Origin: an uncultured Zoogloea sp.
Lineage (GTDB): Bacteria > Pseudomonadota > Gammaproteobacteria > Burkholderiales > Rhodocyclaceae
Reading direction: 5' to 3'
Assembly: GCA_937967645.1 (NCBI GenBank)
Contig: CALBTT010000034.1
Coordinates: 29,758 to 93,757, forward strand
DNA: 64,000 nucleotides
The translations under genes and the position numbers were made by a program. Of this stretch, positions 20,462-28,116 are shown one piece after another. The stretch's first letter is position 1; each line of letters opens with the position of its first letter. Below the pieces are notes generated by a model. The model did not search any database. It was given only the letters and a program-made list of their open reading frames with translations, and had not been told where the DNA came from.

Positions 20462-20485
20462 GGGCGCACCCGAGGGGGTGCGCCC
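20462..20485 (-). other. Intercistronic hairpin between gcvH and gcvP
   Basis: Perfect 10-bp GC-rich stem (20462-20471 and 20476-20485) with a 4-nt loop in the gcvH-gcvP gap. There is no U-tract after it on the minus strand. Likely an mRNA stability or processing element that lets the cistrons differ in level; function not proven. Confidence 0.5.
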
Positions 20486-20502
20486 GCGGCAGTGCGTGGG
20501 GA

Positions 20503-20880
20503 TCAGCCCAGGGTGGCTTCGTAGCCGGCGGCGTCGAGCAGTGCATCGACATCGGCGGCGTTGGCGGGCTTCAGCTTGAACAGCCAGGCGGCGTAGGCGT
20601 CGGCATTGACCGACTCGGGGGCGTCCACGGCGGCGTCGTTCGAGGCGATGATCTCGCCGGCCACGGGGGCGTAGATGTCGGAGGCGGCCTTGACGGACTC
20701 GATCACCGCGATGGCCTCTTCCTTGGCCACCACGCGGCCGGCTTCCGGCAATTCGAGGAAGACCACGTCGCCGAGGGCTTCCTGGGCGTGATTGGTGATG
20801 CCGATGGTGAGGGTGCCGTCGGCCTCGACACGAACCCATTCGTGGGAGGCGGTGTAGCGCAGGTCGGTGGGGTTGCTCAT
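20503..20880 (-). CDS. gcvH: Glycine cleavage system H protein
   Basis: Lipoyl carrier protein of 125 residues that shuttles the aminomethyl intermediate between GcvP, GcvT and the lipoamide dehydrogenase. The lipoylation lysine is in the classic context VIESVKAASD, and the N-terminus LRYTASHEWVRVEADG is typical. Length matches the family. It sits between gcvT (41 nt upstream) and gcvP in a single minus-strand operon. Confidence 0.97.
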   Translation of the reverse strand: MSNPTDLRYTASHEWVRVEADGTLTIGITNHAQEALGDVVFLELPEAGRVVAKEEAIAVIESVKAASDIYAPVAGEIIASNDAAVDAPESVNADAYAAWLFKLKPANAADVDALLDAAGYEATLG

Positions 20881-20921
20881 GGTGTGTCCTTGTTCAAGTC
20901 GTTGAAGAGGGGATTCTGATT

Positions 20922-22004
20922 TCAGATCATGGCCTTGCCGTTACGGGCGAAAGGCGGTTTGACGACCCGGGCCTTGAGGCGCTTGCCGCGGATGTCCACC
21001 TCGACGGCGTCGCCGACGGCCACGCCGAGGGGCAGGCGGGCGAGGGCGATGGACTTTTCCAGGGTCGGCGAGAAGGTGCCGCTGGTGGTCTCGCCCTCAC
21101 CGGTCGCGGTGAAGACCTGCTGGTGGGAACGCAGGATGCCCTTGTCTTCCAGGATCAGGCCGAGCACCTGCTTGCTGGCGCCGTTGGTGACGAGGGCGGC
21201 CTTGCCGACAAAGTCGCGGCTGGCATCCTTGAAGTCCACCGTCCATGCCAGGCCGGCGTCGAGGGGGGAGACGTTCTCGTCCATGTCGTTGCCGTAGAGG
21301 GCCATGCCGGCCTCCAGGCGCAGAGTGTCCCGGGCGCCCAGGCCGCAGGGCTTGACGCCGGCGGCAACGAGGGCGGCCCAGGTGCTGGCGGCCTGATCGA
21401 CCGGGAGGGTCAGCTCGAAGCCGTCTTCGCCGGTGTAGCCGGTGCGGGCGATGAAGAAGTCACCCCAGGCGGCGGCCTGGAACACCTTGAGGCCGGCCGA
21501 GGCGGCCTCGGAGCCGGGCAGGGCGGCCCAGGTCTTGCTGCGGGCGTTGGGGCCCTGCACGGCGATCATCGCCAGGTCACGGCGCACGGCCAGGGTGGCG
21601 CTCAGGCCGCTGGCGGCCAGGCGGGCCTGCATCCAGGCCACATCCTTGTCGGCGGTGCCGGCATTGACGACGATGCGATAGGACGTGTCGGACAGGTAGT
21701 AGATGATCAGGTCGTCGATCACGCCGCCCTGTTCGTTGAGCATGCACGAGTAGAGGGCCTTGCCCGGCTCGCTCAGCTTGGCCACGTCGTTGGCCACCAG
21801 GCCGCGCAGGAAGGCCTTGGCGCCAGCACCCTCCAGGTCCAGGCCGAGCATGTGGGAGACGTCGAACATCCCGGCGTCACGGCGCACGGCATGGTGCTCC
21901 TCGATCTGGGAGCCGTAATTGACCGGCATGTCCCAGCCGGCGAAATCCACCATGCGGGCGCCTGCGGCGACGTGGGTGTCGAAAAGGGGGGTCTGTTGGG
22001 CCAT
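20922..22004 (-). CDS. gcvT: Aminomethyltransferase (glycine cleavage T protein)
   Basis: T-protein of 360 residues; transfers the one-carbon unit from aminomethyl-lipoyl-GcvH to tetrahydrofolate, releasing ammonia. It starts TPLFDTHVAAGARMVDFAGW and has the family motifs MFDVSHM, RTGYTGEDGFE and the C-terminal barrel ending RVVKPPFARNGKA. First gene of the operon; SD GGAGAG lies 4 nt before the ATG. A tandem glycine riboswitch and intrinsic terminator occupy its leader. Confidence 0.97.
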   Translation of the reverse strand: MAQQTPLFDTHVAAGARMVDFAGWDMPVNYGSQIEEHHAVRRDAGMFDVSHMLGLDLEGAGAKAFLRGLVANDVAKLSEPGKALYSCMLNEQGGVIDDLIIYYLSDTSYRIVVNAGTADKDVAWMQARLAASGLSATLAVRRDLAMIAVQGPNARSKTWAALPGSEAASAGLKVFQAAAWGDFFIARTGYTGEDGFELTLPVDQAASTWAALVAAGVKPCGLGARDTLRLEAGMALYGNDMDENVSPLDAGLAWTVDFKDASRDFVGKAALVTNGASKQVLGLILEDKGILRSHQQVFTATGEGETTSGTFSPTLEKSIALARLPLGVAVGDAVEVDIRGKRLKARVVKPPFARNGKAMI

Positions 22005-22035
22005 GGGGCTCTCCGCAGCAATCGTTCAAGTGTAG

Positions 22036-22079
22036 AAAAGCAATGGGGCCGAGGCGACATGAAATCGCCTCGGCCCCAT
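22036..22079 (-). terminator. Riboswitch expression-platform terminator before gcvT
   Basis: On the minus strand a perfect 15-bp stem (22065-22079 with 22043-22057) and 7-nt loop is followed by TGCTTTTCT. It lies directly downstream of the second glycine aptamer and about 40 nt before the gcvT ATG. It fits an intrinsic terminator relieved when glycine binds. Confidence 0.8.
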
Positions 22080-22080
22080 C

Positions 22081-22274
22081 TGTCCTTTGTACCTGAGAGA
22101 TTGCAGGCTCCTCGCGGAAGGCTGCGTGCCCCTTCGGTGGATGCGGCCGACGCACGTTGGGCGGGCGGCATCACTCTCCAGATTGTTGTTTCGTCGGCGG
22201 TCCTTTTGCCTGAGCGGTTCCGGGGGTTGCGCCTTCGGCGGCTCGCGGATGGATCTTCACGCGAACACTCTCCC
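22081..22274 (-). promoter_or_regulatory. Tandem glycine riboswitch
   Basis: Two aptamer copies are visible on the minus strand. Copy 1 (about 22274-22197) runs from GGGAGAGTG through GCCGAAGGCGCAA to CTCAGGCAAAAGGACC. Copy 2 (about 22180-22081) runs from TGGAGAGTG through ACCGAAGGGGCA to CTCTCAGGTACAAAGGACA. These are the hallmark glycine-aptamer core elements, and the downstream genes are gcvT-gcvH-gcvP. By analogy with the family, glycine binding should turn expression on, here through the terminator at 22036-22079. Confidence 0.95.
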
Positions 22275-22338
22275 ACACGACGGCGCGCACCTTACCATCG
22301 CAGGCGGGGCGGGGCAAGGGTCTGTTACACTTGTACGG

Positions 22339-23214
22339 ATGACCCCGTCAAGAAGTCGCTTCCTGTCCGTGCGCGGCCTGCGTTATCACCTCCGCGAATG
22401 GGGGGAGCAGGGCGCGCCGATGGTGTTCATGCTGCATGGCTGGATGGACGTGTCAGCTTCGTTCCAGTTCGTTGTCGACCACCTGCGGTCCGCCTGGCAT
22501 GTGATCGCGCCGGACTGGCGGGGCTTCGGGCAGACCGAGTGGCGGGGCGATGCGTACTGGTTCCCCGATTACCTGGCCGACCTGGACTGCATCCTGCAGG
22601 CCTGCGCCGGGGACGCGCCGGTGCGCCTGGTGGGCCACAGCATGGGTGGCAACGTGGCCTGCCAGTACGCGGGGGTGCGACCTGGCCGCGTGGCGGCGCT
22701 GGTGGCGCTGGATGCCTTCGGGCTGGCGGATTCCGATCCGGAACAGTCCCCGCTGAGACTGGAAAAATGGTTGCGTGACCTGTCTTCCGACTCCGCCTTC
22801 CGGGGCTACCCCGACCGGGCGGCGCTGGTGGAGCGCCTGCGGTCGGACAATCCGCGCCTGACTCCCGACCGGGCGGCCTTCCTGGCGCTGCATCTCGGGG
22901 AGCCGGATGGTCAGGGGGGTATCCGCATGGCGGGCGATCCCGCCCACCGTCGCGTCAATCCCGTCCTGTATCGACGCGCCGAGCTGATGGCGGCGTGGCG
23001 GCGGGTCAGTGCTCCTGTCCTGTGGGTCTCGCCCGAGGGGGACGCACTGCGTCGGCGGATGGGGATCACGGACGCGGCGCATCAGGATGCCAAGGCTTGT
23101 TTCCGGGATTTCCAGGAATGCCTGCTGCCGGATTGCGGTCATAACCTGCATCACGACCAGCCGGGGGAAGTGGCCCGGATCATCGAGACTTTCCTGCTGT
23201 CCAAGGAATCATGA
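22339..23214 (+). CDS. Alpha/beta hydrolase
   Basis: Alpha/beta-hydrolase-fold protein of 291 residues. The oxyanion region is MLHGWMDVSASF, the nucleophile elbow is GHSMGGNVA (Ser), and the catalytic His is probably in DCGHNLHHDQP near the C-terminus. The substrate is not recognisable; esterase/lipase-like members of this type are common. The ATG at 22339 is chosen because the frame upstream would run through the glycine riboswitch. An extended -10-like TGTTACACT ends at 22331, 7 nt before the ATG, so the transcript could be nearly leaderless. The stop overlaps the next gene by 4 nt. Confidence 0.85.
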   Translation: MTPSRSRFLSVRGLRYHLREWGEQGAPMVFMLHGWMDVSASFQFVVDHLRSAWHVIAPDWRGFGQTEWRGDAYWFPDYLADLDCILQACAGDAPVRLVGHSMGGNVACQYAGVRPGRVAALVALDAFGLADSDPEQSPLRLEKWLRDLSSDSAFRGYPDRAALVERLRSDNPRLTPDRAAFLALHLGEPDGQGGIRMAGDPAHRRVNPVLYRRAELMAAWRRVSAPVLWVSPEGDALRRRMGITDAAHQDAKACFRDFQECLLPDCGHNLHHDQPGEVARIIETFLLSKES

Positions 23215-24050
23215 ACGCTCTGAACGCCGATCTGCATTGTCATTCCACGGCCTCCGACGGCACCCTGGCGCCCGCCGAGGTGGTGCGCCGCGCGGTTGCC
23301 AACGGGGTCGATCTGCTCGCCCTGACCGACCATGACGAGCTGCTGGGCCTGCCGGAGGCCGCGGCCACGGCCGCCGAGCTCGGTTTGCGCTTCGTGCCGG
23401 GCGTCGAGATTTCGGTATCCTGGCTCGACCAGACCCTGCACATCGTCGGTCTGGGCATCGATCCCTCCAACACGGCCCTGATCGAAGGGCTCGCCCAGGT
23501 GCGCGGCGGGCGGGATGGGCGTGCCGCGCGGATCGCCGCCGAGCTGGAACGCATCGGCATCCGCGGTGCGCTGGAGGGGGCCCTGCGCTACGCCGGCAAT
23601 CCGGCCCTGGTCAGCCGTGCCCACTTTGCCCGCTTCCTGGTCGAGATCGGGGCTTCGCGGAATGTGCATGATGTCTTCCTGCACTACCTGGCGCGCGGCA
23701 AGCCCGGCTATGTCGAGCATGTCTGGGCCACGCTGGAGGAGGCCCTGGGCTGGATCAAGGGCGCCGGCGGTCTCGCCGTGATCGCTCACCCTGGGCGCTA
23801 CCGCCTCAGCCATGCCGAGATGGACATTCTCTTCGAGCGTTTTCGCGAGCTCGGTGGGGATGCGGTCGAGGTGGCCTGCGGTGCCCACGATGGCGGGCAG
23901 TTGCTCGCCTTTGCACGGTTGGCCCGCAAGTTTGGCCTGATGGCCTCGCGGGCTTCCGATTTCCACGGCCCCGAGGACAGCCCCATCGACCTCGGCCGGG
24001 CCGACTCCTTGCCGCCCGACCTCACCCCGGTGTGGTCGCGTCTGAACTAA
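23211..24050 (+). CDS. PHP-domain phosphoesterase (YciV/RNase AM-like)
   Basis: Metal-dependent PHP hydrolase of 279 residues, related to 3',5'-nucleoside bisphosphate phosphatases and E. coli YciV (RNase AM). Metal ligands are visible in ADLHCHSTASDG, LTDHDEL, PGVEISV, VIAHPGRY and ASDFHGPED. The likely role is removal of the 3'-phosphate from pAp-type nucleotides and/or 5'-end RNA trimming; which applies is inference. The ATG overlaps the hydrolase stop (ATGA), and yciO follows 22 nt downstream, so the three form one unit. Confidence 0.9.
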   Translation: MNALNADLHCHSTASDGTLAPAEVVRRAVANGVDLLALTDHDELLGLPEAAATAAELGLRFVPGVEISVSWLDQTLHIVGLGIDPSNTALIEGLAQVRGGRDGRAARIAAELERIGIRGALEGALRYAGNPALVSRAHFARFLVEIGASRNVHDVFLHYLARGKPGYVEHVWATLEEALGWIKGAGGLAVIAHPGRYRLSHAEMDILFERFRELGGDAVEVACGAHDGGQLLAFARLARKFGLMASRASDFHGPEDSPIDLGRADSLPPDLTPVWSRLN

Positions 24051-24072
24051 GTCTTCCTGTATCCCTGATCAC

Positions 24073-24696
24073 ATGGCCCAGTACTTCTCCCTCCATCCGG
24101 AGCAACCCCAGCTCCGTCTCATCAAGCAGGCCGCGCAGATCATGCGCGATGGCGGCCTGGTGGCCTTCCCGACCGATTCGGCCTACGCCCTTGGCGGGCA
24201 TACCGGCGACAACCCCTTGCTGGCACGCATCCGCCGCATCCGCGGGGTCGATGAGCGGCATCACTTCACGCTGCTGTGCCGGGACCTGTCCGATATCGCC
24301 ACCTACGCGCGGGTCGATAACAGCCAGTTCCGCCTGTTGAAAGCCACGACGCCCGGCCCCTACACCTTCATCCTCGAAGGTACCAAGGAGTTGCCGCGGC
24401 GCCTGCTTCATCCCAAGCGCAAGACCATCGGCCTGCGTATTCCCGATCACCCCCTGGTGTCGGCGCTGCTGGCCGAGCTGGGTGAGCCGATGCTCAGCTC
24501 CACGCTGCTGTTGCCGGGCGAGGAGTATCCGCTGACCGACCCGGAGGAGATCCGTGACCGCCTCGAGAAGGAGGTGGATCTGGTGATCGAGGCGGGGGGC
24601 TGTCGCGGTGAGGCGACCACGGTGATCGACCTGACCAGCGGCTCGCCCGAGCTCGTTCGCGAGGGCATGGGCAGCCTGGCGCCCTTCGGCCTGTGA
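24073..24696 (+). CDS. yciO: YciO family (Sua5/YrdC-like) protein
   Basis: YrdC-fold protein of 207 residues, YciO branch: MAQYFSLHPEQPQLRLIKQA at the N-terminus, then the nucleotide-binding motif GGLVAFPTDSAYALGG and KTIGLRIPDHPLV. Family relatives make threonylcarbamoyl-AMP for the t6A37 tRNA modification. YciO itself is a paralogue of TsaC/Sua5 whose physiological role is less certain. Last gene of the hydrolase-PHP-yciO unit. Confidence 0.92.
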   Translation: MAQYFSLHPEQPQLRLIKQAAQIMRDGGLVAFPTDSAYALGGHTGDNPLLARIRRIRGVDERHHFTLLCRDLSDIATYARVDNSQFRLLKATTPGPYTFILEGTKELPRRLLHPKRKTIGLRIPDHPLVSALLAELGEPMLSSTLLLPGEEYPLTDPEEIRDRLEKEVDLVIEAGGCRGEATTVIDLTSGSPELVREGMGSLAPFGL

Positions 24697-24751
24697 GCTG
24701 CGCATGCCGGCCGGTCGCCATGCCTGTCGGGGAGCGCAGGGCCACGTCTGT

Positions 24752-24757
24752 TAGAAT
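24752..24757 (+). promoter_or_regulatory. Candidate -10 box before the M50 protease
   Basis: TAGAAT in the context CTGTTAGAATCGCG, about 25 nt before the ATG at 24782. No convincing -35 is seen, so this is weak evidence. Confidence 0.3.
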
Positions 24758-24781
24758 CGCGCCCCTTTGCTGATCGAGACC

Positions 24782-25441
24782 ATGCAGGAACTCATCGTCA
24801 CCCTGACCATCTGGGCGCTGCCCGTGCTGTTTGCCATCACCCTCCATGAGGCGGCACACGGCTATGCGGCGCGCCATTTTGGCGACCCCACCGCCGAGCT
24901 CGCCGGGCGGATCAGCCTCAACCCGCTGCGTCACATCGACCCGATGGGGACGGTCGTGGTGCCGGGGCTGATCGTCGCCGTGAGCACCCTGGCAGGCGGT
25001 TCGCCGATGCTGTTTGGCTGGGCCAAGCCGGTGCCGGTGGATTTCCGGCGACTGCACAACCCCAAGGCCGACATGCTGTGGGTGGCCGCCGCCGGCCCCT
25101 TCGCCAACCTGGTGATGGCCTTCGGCTGGGCGCTGCTGTTCCGCTTTGCACTGCTGTCGCCCGAGAACGTCTATGCGCTGCCGATGGCCAAGATGGCTGA
25201 CGCGGGCATGCAGATCAACGCGGTGCTGCTGTTCCTCAACCTGTTTCCCCTGCCGCCCCTCGACGGTGGCCGCATTGCGGTGAGCCTCCTGCCTTCCGGC
25301 CCGGCCTACAAGTTCGCCCAGATCGAACCCTATGGCTTTCCGATCCTGCTGGTTTTGCTGTTCACCGGTATCCTTGGCGACATTCTTGGCCCCTTGGTGG
25401 CCATTTTCCGTTTCGCTCTCGCAACCTTCATTGGACTTTGA
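24782..25441 (+). CDS. Site-2 protease-family (M50) membrane metalloprotease
   Basis: Integral membrane protein of 219 residues. The zinc-binding HEAAH is in the first helix (ITLHEAAHGYAARHFGDPTA) and the third ligand region is LFPLPPLDGGRIAV near the C-terminus; several hydrophobic helices lie between. It resembles the short, PDZ-less M50 proteins (FwdE/YwhC type) whose substrates are unknown. The ATG at 24782 is preferred to an upstream TTG at 24767. trpS starts 6 nt after its stop and is likely co-transcribed. Confidence 0.92.
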   Translation: MQELIVTLTIWALPVLFAITLHEAAHGYAARHFGDPTAELAGRISLNPLRHIDPMGTVVVPGLIVAVSTLAGGSPMLFGWAKPVPVDFRRLHNPKADMLWVAAAGPFANLVMAFGWALLFRFALLSPENVYALPMAKMADAGMQINAVLLFLNLFPLPPLDGGRIAVSLLPSGPAYKFAQIEPYGFPILLVLLFTGILGDILGPLVAIFRFALATFIGL

Positions 25442-25447
25442 TTACCC

Positions 25448-26650
25448 ATGTTCGCTGAACGTGTCCTCTCCGGCATGCGCCCCACCGGGCGCCTCCACCT
25501 CGGTCATTACCACGGTGTCCTCAAGAACTGGGTCAAGCTGCAGGCCGAATACCCCTGCCTTTTCTTTGTGGCTGACTGGCATGCCCTGACCACCGACTAC
25601 GACAACCCCAAGGGAATCGAGAACAGTGTCTGGGACATGGTGGTGGACTGGCTGGCCGCGGGCGTCGATCCGTCGCAGGCCACCATCTTCATCCAGTCGC
25701 GGGTGCCCGAGCACGCCGAACTGCACCTGCTGATGTCCATGATGACCCCCCTCGGCTGGCTCGAGCGGGTGCCGACCTACAAGGACCAGCAGGAGAAGCT
25801 GGCCAGCAAGGATCTGTCCACCTACGGCTTCCTGGGTTACCCGCTGCTGATGAGCGCGGACATCCTGATCTACCGTGCCGACAAGGTGCCGGTGGGTGAG
25901 GACCAGCTGCCCCACGTGGAGTTCACCCGTGAGCTGGCGCGGCGTTTCAACCACATGTACGGACGCGAGCCGGGCTTCGAGGAGAAGGCCAAGGAAGCGA
26001 TCAAGAAGCTCGGTTCCAAGCGCGCCCGGCTGTACGAGGAGTTCCGCACTCGCTTCCAGCAGAACGGCGACGACGAGGGGTTGGCCCTTGGCAAGGCGCT
26101 GCTCGAGGAAGCCCAGAGCCTGTCCCATGGCGACCGGGAGCGTCTGTATGGCTACCTCGAGGGCGGCGGCAAGATGATCCTGGTGGAGCCGGGTGCGCTG
26201 CTCACCGAGGCCTCCCGCATGCCGGGCCTCGATGGTCAGAAGATGTCCAAGTCCTACGGCAACACCATCTTCCTGCGTGAGGAGGCCGAGCCTCTCGCCA
26301 AGAAGATCCGCACCATGCAGACCGACCCGGCCCGGGTGCGTCGTACCGATGCGGGCGACCCCGAGCGCTGCCCGGTGTGGCAGTTCCATGTGATCTATTC
26401 CGATGAAGGCACGCGCAACTGGGTGACCCAGGGCTGCAAGAGTGCCGGCATCGGCTGTCTCGAATGCAAGCAGCCGGTGATCGATGCGGTGCTCAAGGAG
26501 CAGGAGATCATGCGCGAGCGGGCCCAGCCCTACCTCGACGATCCGTCCTTGGTGCGCAGCATCGTTGCCGACGGTTGTGACAAGGCCCGCAAGCTGGCCC
26601 AGGAAACCATGCGCGAAGTTCGCGACGCCATGGGGCTGAGTTACAGCTGA
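25448..26650 (+). CDS. trpS: Tryptophanyl-tRNA synthetase
   Basis: Class I aminoacyl-tRNA synthetase of 400 residues charging tRNA-Trp. The HIGH-type motif is in GRLHLGHYHG and the KMSKS motif in DGQKMSKSYGN. It has the longer central region, including GYLEGGGKMILVEPGALL, common in proteobacterial TrpS of this length class. Downstream of the M50 protease by 6 nt. Confidence 0.97.
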   Translation: MFAERVLSGMRPTGRLHLGHYHGVLKNWVKLQAEYPCLFFVADWHALTTDYDNPKGIENSVWDMVVDWLAAGVDPSQATIFIQSRVPEHAELHLLMSMMTPLGWLERVPTYKDQQEKLASKDLSTYGFLGYPLLMSADILIYRADKVPVGEDQLPHVEFTRELARRFNHMYGREPGFEEKAKEAIKKLGSKRARLYEEFRTRFQQNGDDEGLALGKALLEEAQSLSHGDRERLYGYLEGGGKMILVEPGALLTEASRMPGLDGQKMSKSYGNTIFLREEAEPLAKKIRTMQTDPARVRRTDAGDPERCPVWQFHVIYSDEGTRNWVTQGCKSAGIGCLECKQPVIDAVLKEQEIMRERAQPYLDDPSLVRSIVADGCDKARKLAQETMREVRDAMGLSYS

Positions 26651-26729
26651 TGGCGTGGTCGGAGCCGGGGCGTGGCATTTCGCCTTGGAGGCGTGAAGGC
26701 GGCGTGTTAACCTCGCGGTTGATTCGGCG

Positions 26730-27563
26730 ATGGTGACGGCCGCCCTCGACCTGGCTCCGCCCGCCGAGCCGATCGAAGTGGTGGTAGGCCGGATGTACGG
26801 CCAGCCCATCTTCGATCTGCCCAAGGATCTGTACATTCCACCGGATGCGCTGGAGGTCATTCTTGAGGCTTTTGAGGGTCCCCTCGACCTACTGCTTTAT
26901 CTGATCCGCAAGGCCAACGTCAACGTCCTGGATATACCCATGGTGCCGCTCACGGCTCAGTATCTTGAGTACGTGGAGGCCATGCGTACCCACAACCTTG
27001 AGCTGGCAGCCGATTACCTCCTGATGGCGGCGACGCTGCTGGAGATCAAGTCCCGGCTGCTGCTGCCGAGGCCGCCGCGGGAGGATGAAGCAGAAGACCT
27101 GGACCCCCGGGCCGAGCTGGTGCGGCGCCTGCTCGAGTATGAGCAGGTCAAGCTGGCGGCCATGCGTCTTGATGAACTTCCGCGCGTCGGGCGGGATTTC
27201 GAGTGGGTAGGCGTGTTTGTCGCGGAGAAGGTGGTGCAGCGCCTCCCGGAGGTCAGCCTGCATGATCTGCAGCTGGCGTGGCTGAAGATTGCCCGTCAGG
27301 CTCGCCTGAAGCGCCATCACACCATCCAGCGTGAGGAGCTGTCGGTGCGCGAGCACATGACCCTGATCCTGCGCAAGCTGAAAGACGACGCATTTGTCGT
27401 GTTCGAGTCGCTCTTCGATCCGGAGCTGGGCGTGCCCAGCCTGGTGGTGAGTTTCCTGGCCACCCTGGAGCTGGTCAAGGAGCGGCTTGTTGTTGTGACC
27501 CAGAACGAGGCCTTTGCCCCAATCTATGTAAAGCGTGCCGATGGACCTGCAGGAGACGCCTGA
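26730..27563 (+). CDS. scpA: Segregation and condensation protein A
   Basis: Kleisin subunit (277 residues) that bridges the two SMC heads in the chromosome condensin; Smc itself is encoded at 55.6 kb in this window. The hallmark FEGPLDLLLYLIRKANVNVLD is near residue 50, preceded by an N-terminal segment GRMYGQPIFDLPKDLYIPPD typical of betaproteobacterial ScpA. Its 3' end overlaps the scpB start, indicating coupled synthesis of the kleisin and its partner. Confidence 0.95.
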   Translation: MVTAALDLAPPAEPIEVVVGRMYGQPIFDLPKDLYIPPDALEVILEAFEGPLDLLLYLIRKANVNVLDIPMVPLTAQYLEYVEAMRTHNLELAADYLLMAATLLEIKSRLLLPRPPREDEAEDLDPRAELVRRLLEYEQVKLAAMRLDELPRVGRDFEWVGVFVAEKVVQRLPEVSLHDLQLAWLKIARQARLKRHHTIQREELSVREHMTLILRKLKDDAFVVFESLFDPELGVPSLVVSFLATLELVKERLVVVTQNEAFAPIYVKRADGPAGDA

Positions 27564-28116
27564 ATTCTACAAGCGGGTGCTGGAGACGGCCCTGCTCGCA
27601 GCCGCCGGGCCCGTCCCGGTGAGCGAACTGCGCCGCCTCTTCGTTGAGGAGCCTGCGCCTGATCTGGTGCGCCGCCTGTTGCTCGAACTGGTGGATGACT
27701 GGCAGGGCAGAGGGGTCGAGCTGATCCAGACTGCCGGTGGCTGGCGTTTTCAGACCCGCCCTGAGTATCAGGTCTATCTGGACCGCCTGAAGGAAGAGCG
27801 GCCGCCCAAGTACTCCCGGGCCGTCCTCGAGACGCTCGCCATCATCGCCTATCGGCAGCCGGTGACGCGTGGTGACATCGAAGACATCCGCGGGGTGATG
27901 GTATCGACCAACGTATTGAAGACCCTTGAATCGAGGGGCTGGGTGGATGTGGTAGGGCACCGGGACACCCCCGGCCGGCCCGGCCTCTATGCCACGACAC
28001 GAAAATTCCTGGAGGATCTCGGGCTGCGTAGCCTGACCGAGTTGCCTCCGTTGACTGAAATCGAAAGGATCATGGATCTTGTCGACCTCCCAAAAACCGA
28101 AGAACCGGCCGTTTAA
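27541..28116 (+). CDS. scpB: Segregation and condensation protein B
   Basis: ScpB (about 191 residues), the paired winged-helix dimer that binds ScpA in the Smc complex. Seen: FYKRVLETALLAAAGPVPVSELRRLF, then YSRAVLETLAIIAYRQPVTRGDIEDIRG, the classic ScpB core, and GRPGLYATT. ATG 27541 is chosen; GTG 27535 would add two residues. The start lies inside scpA, and the 3' end overlaps the start of rluB by about 38 nt. Confidence 0.95.
   Translation: MDLQETPEFYKRVLETALLAAAGPVPVSELRRLFVEEPAPDLVRRLLLELVDDWQGRGVELIQTAGGWRFQTRPEYQVYLDRLKEERPPKYSRAVLETLAIIAYRQPVTRGDIEDIRGVMVSTNVLKTLESRGWVDVVGHRDTPGRPGLYATTRKFLEDLGLRSLTELPPLTEIERIMDLVDLPKTEEPAV

Noticed and set aside
22087..22338. Upstream extension of the hydrolase reading frame
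   Set aside because: It would be translated through the antisense of the glycine riboswitch; the conserved hydrolase starts after ATG 22339.
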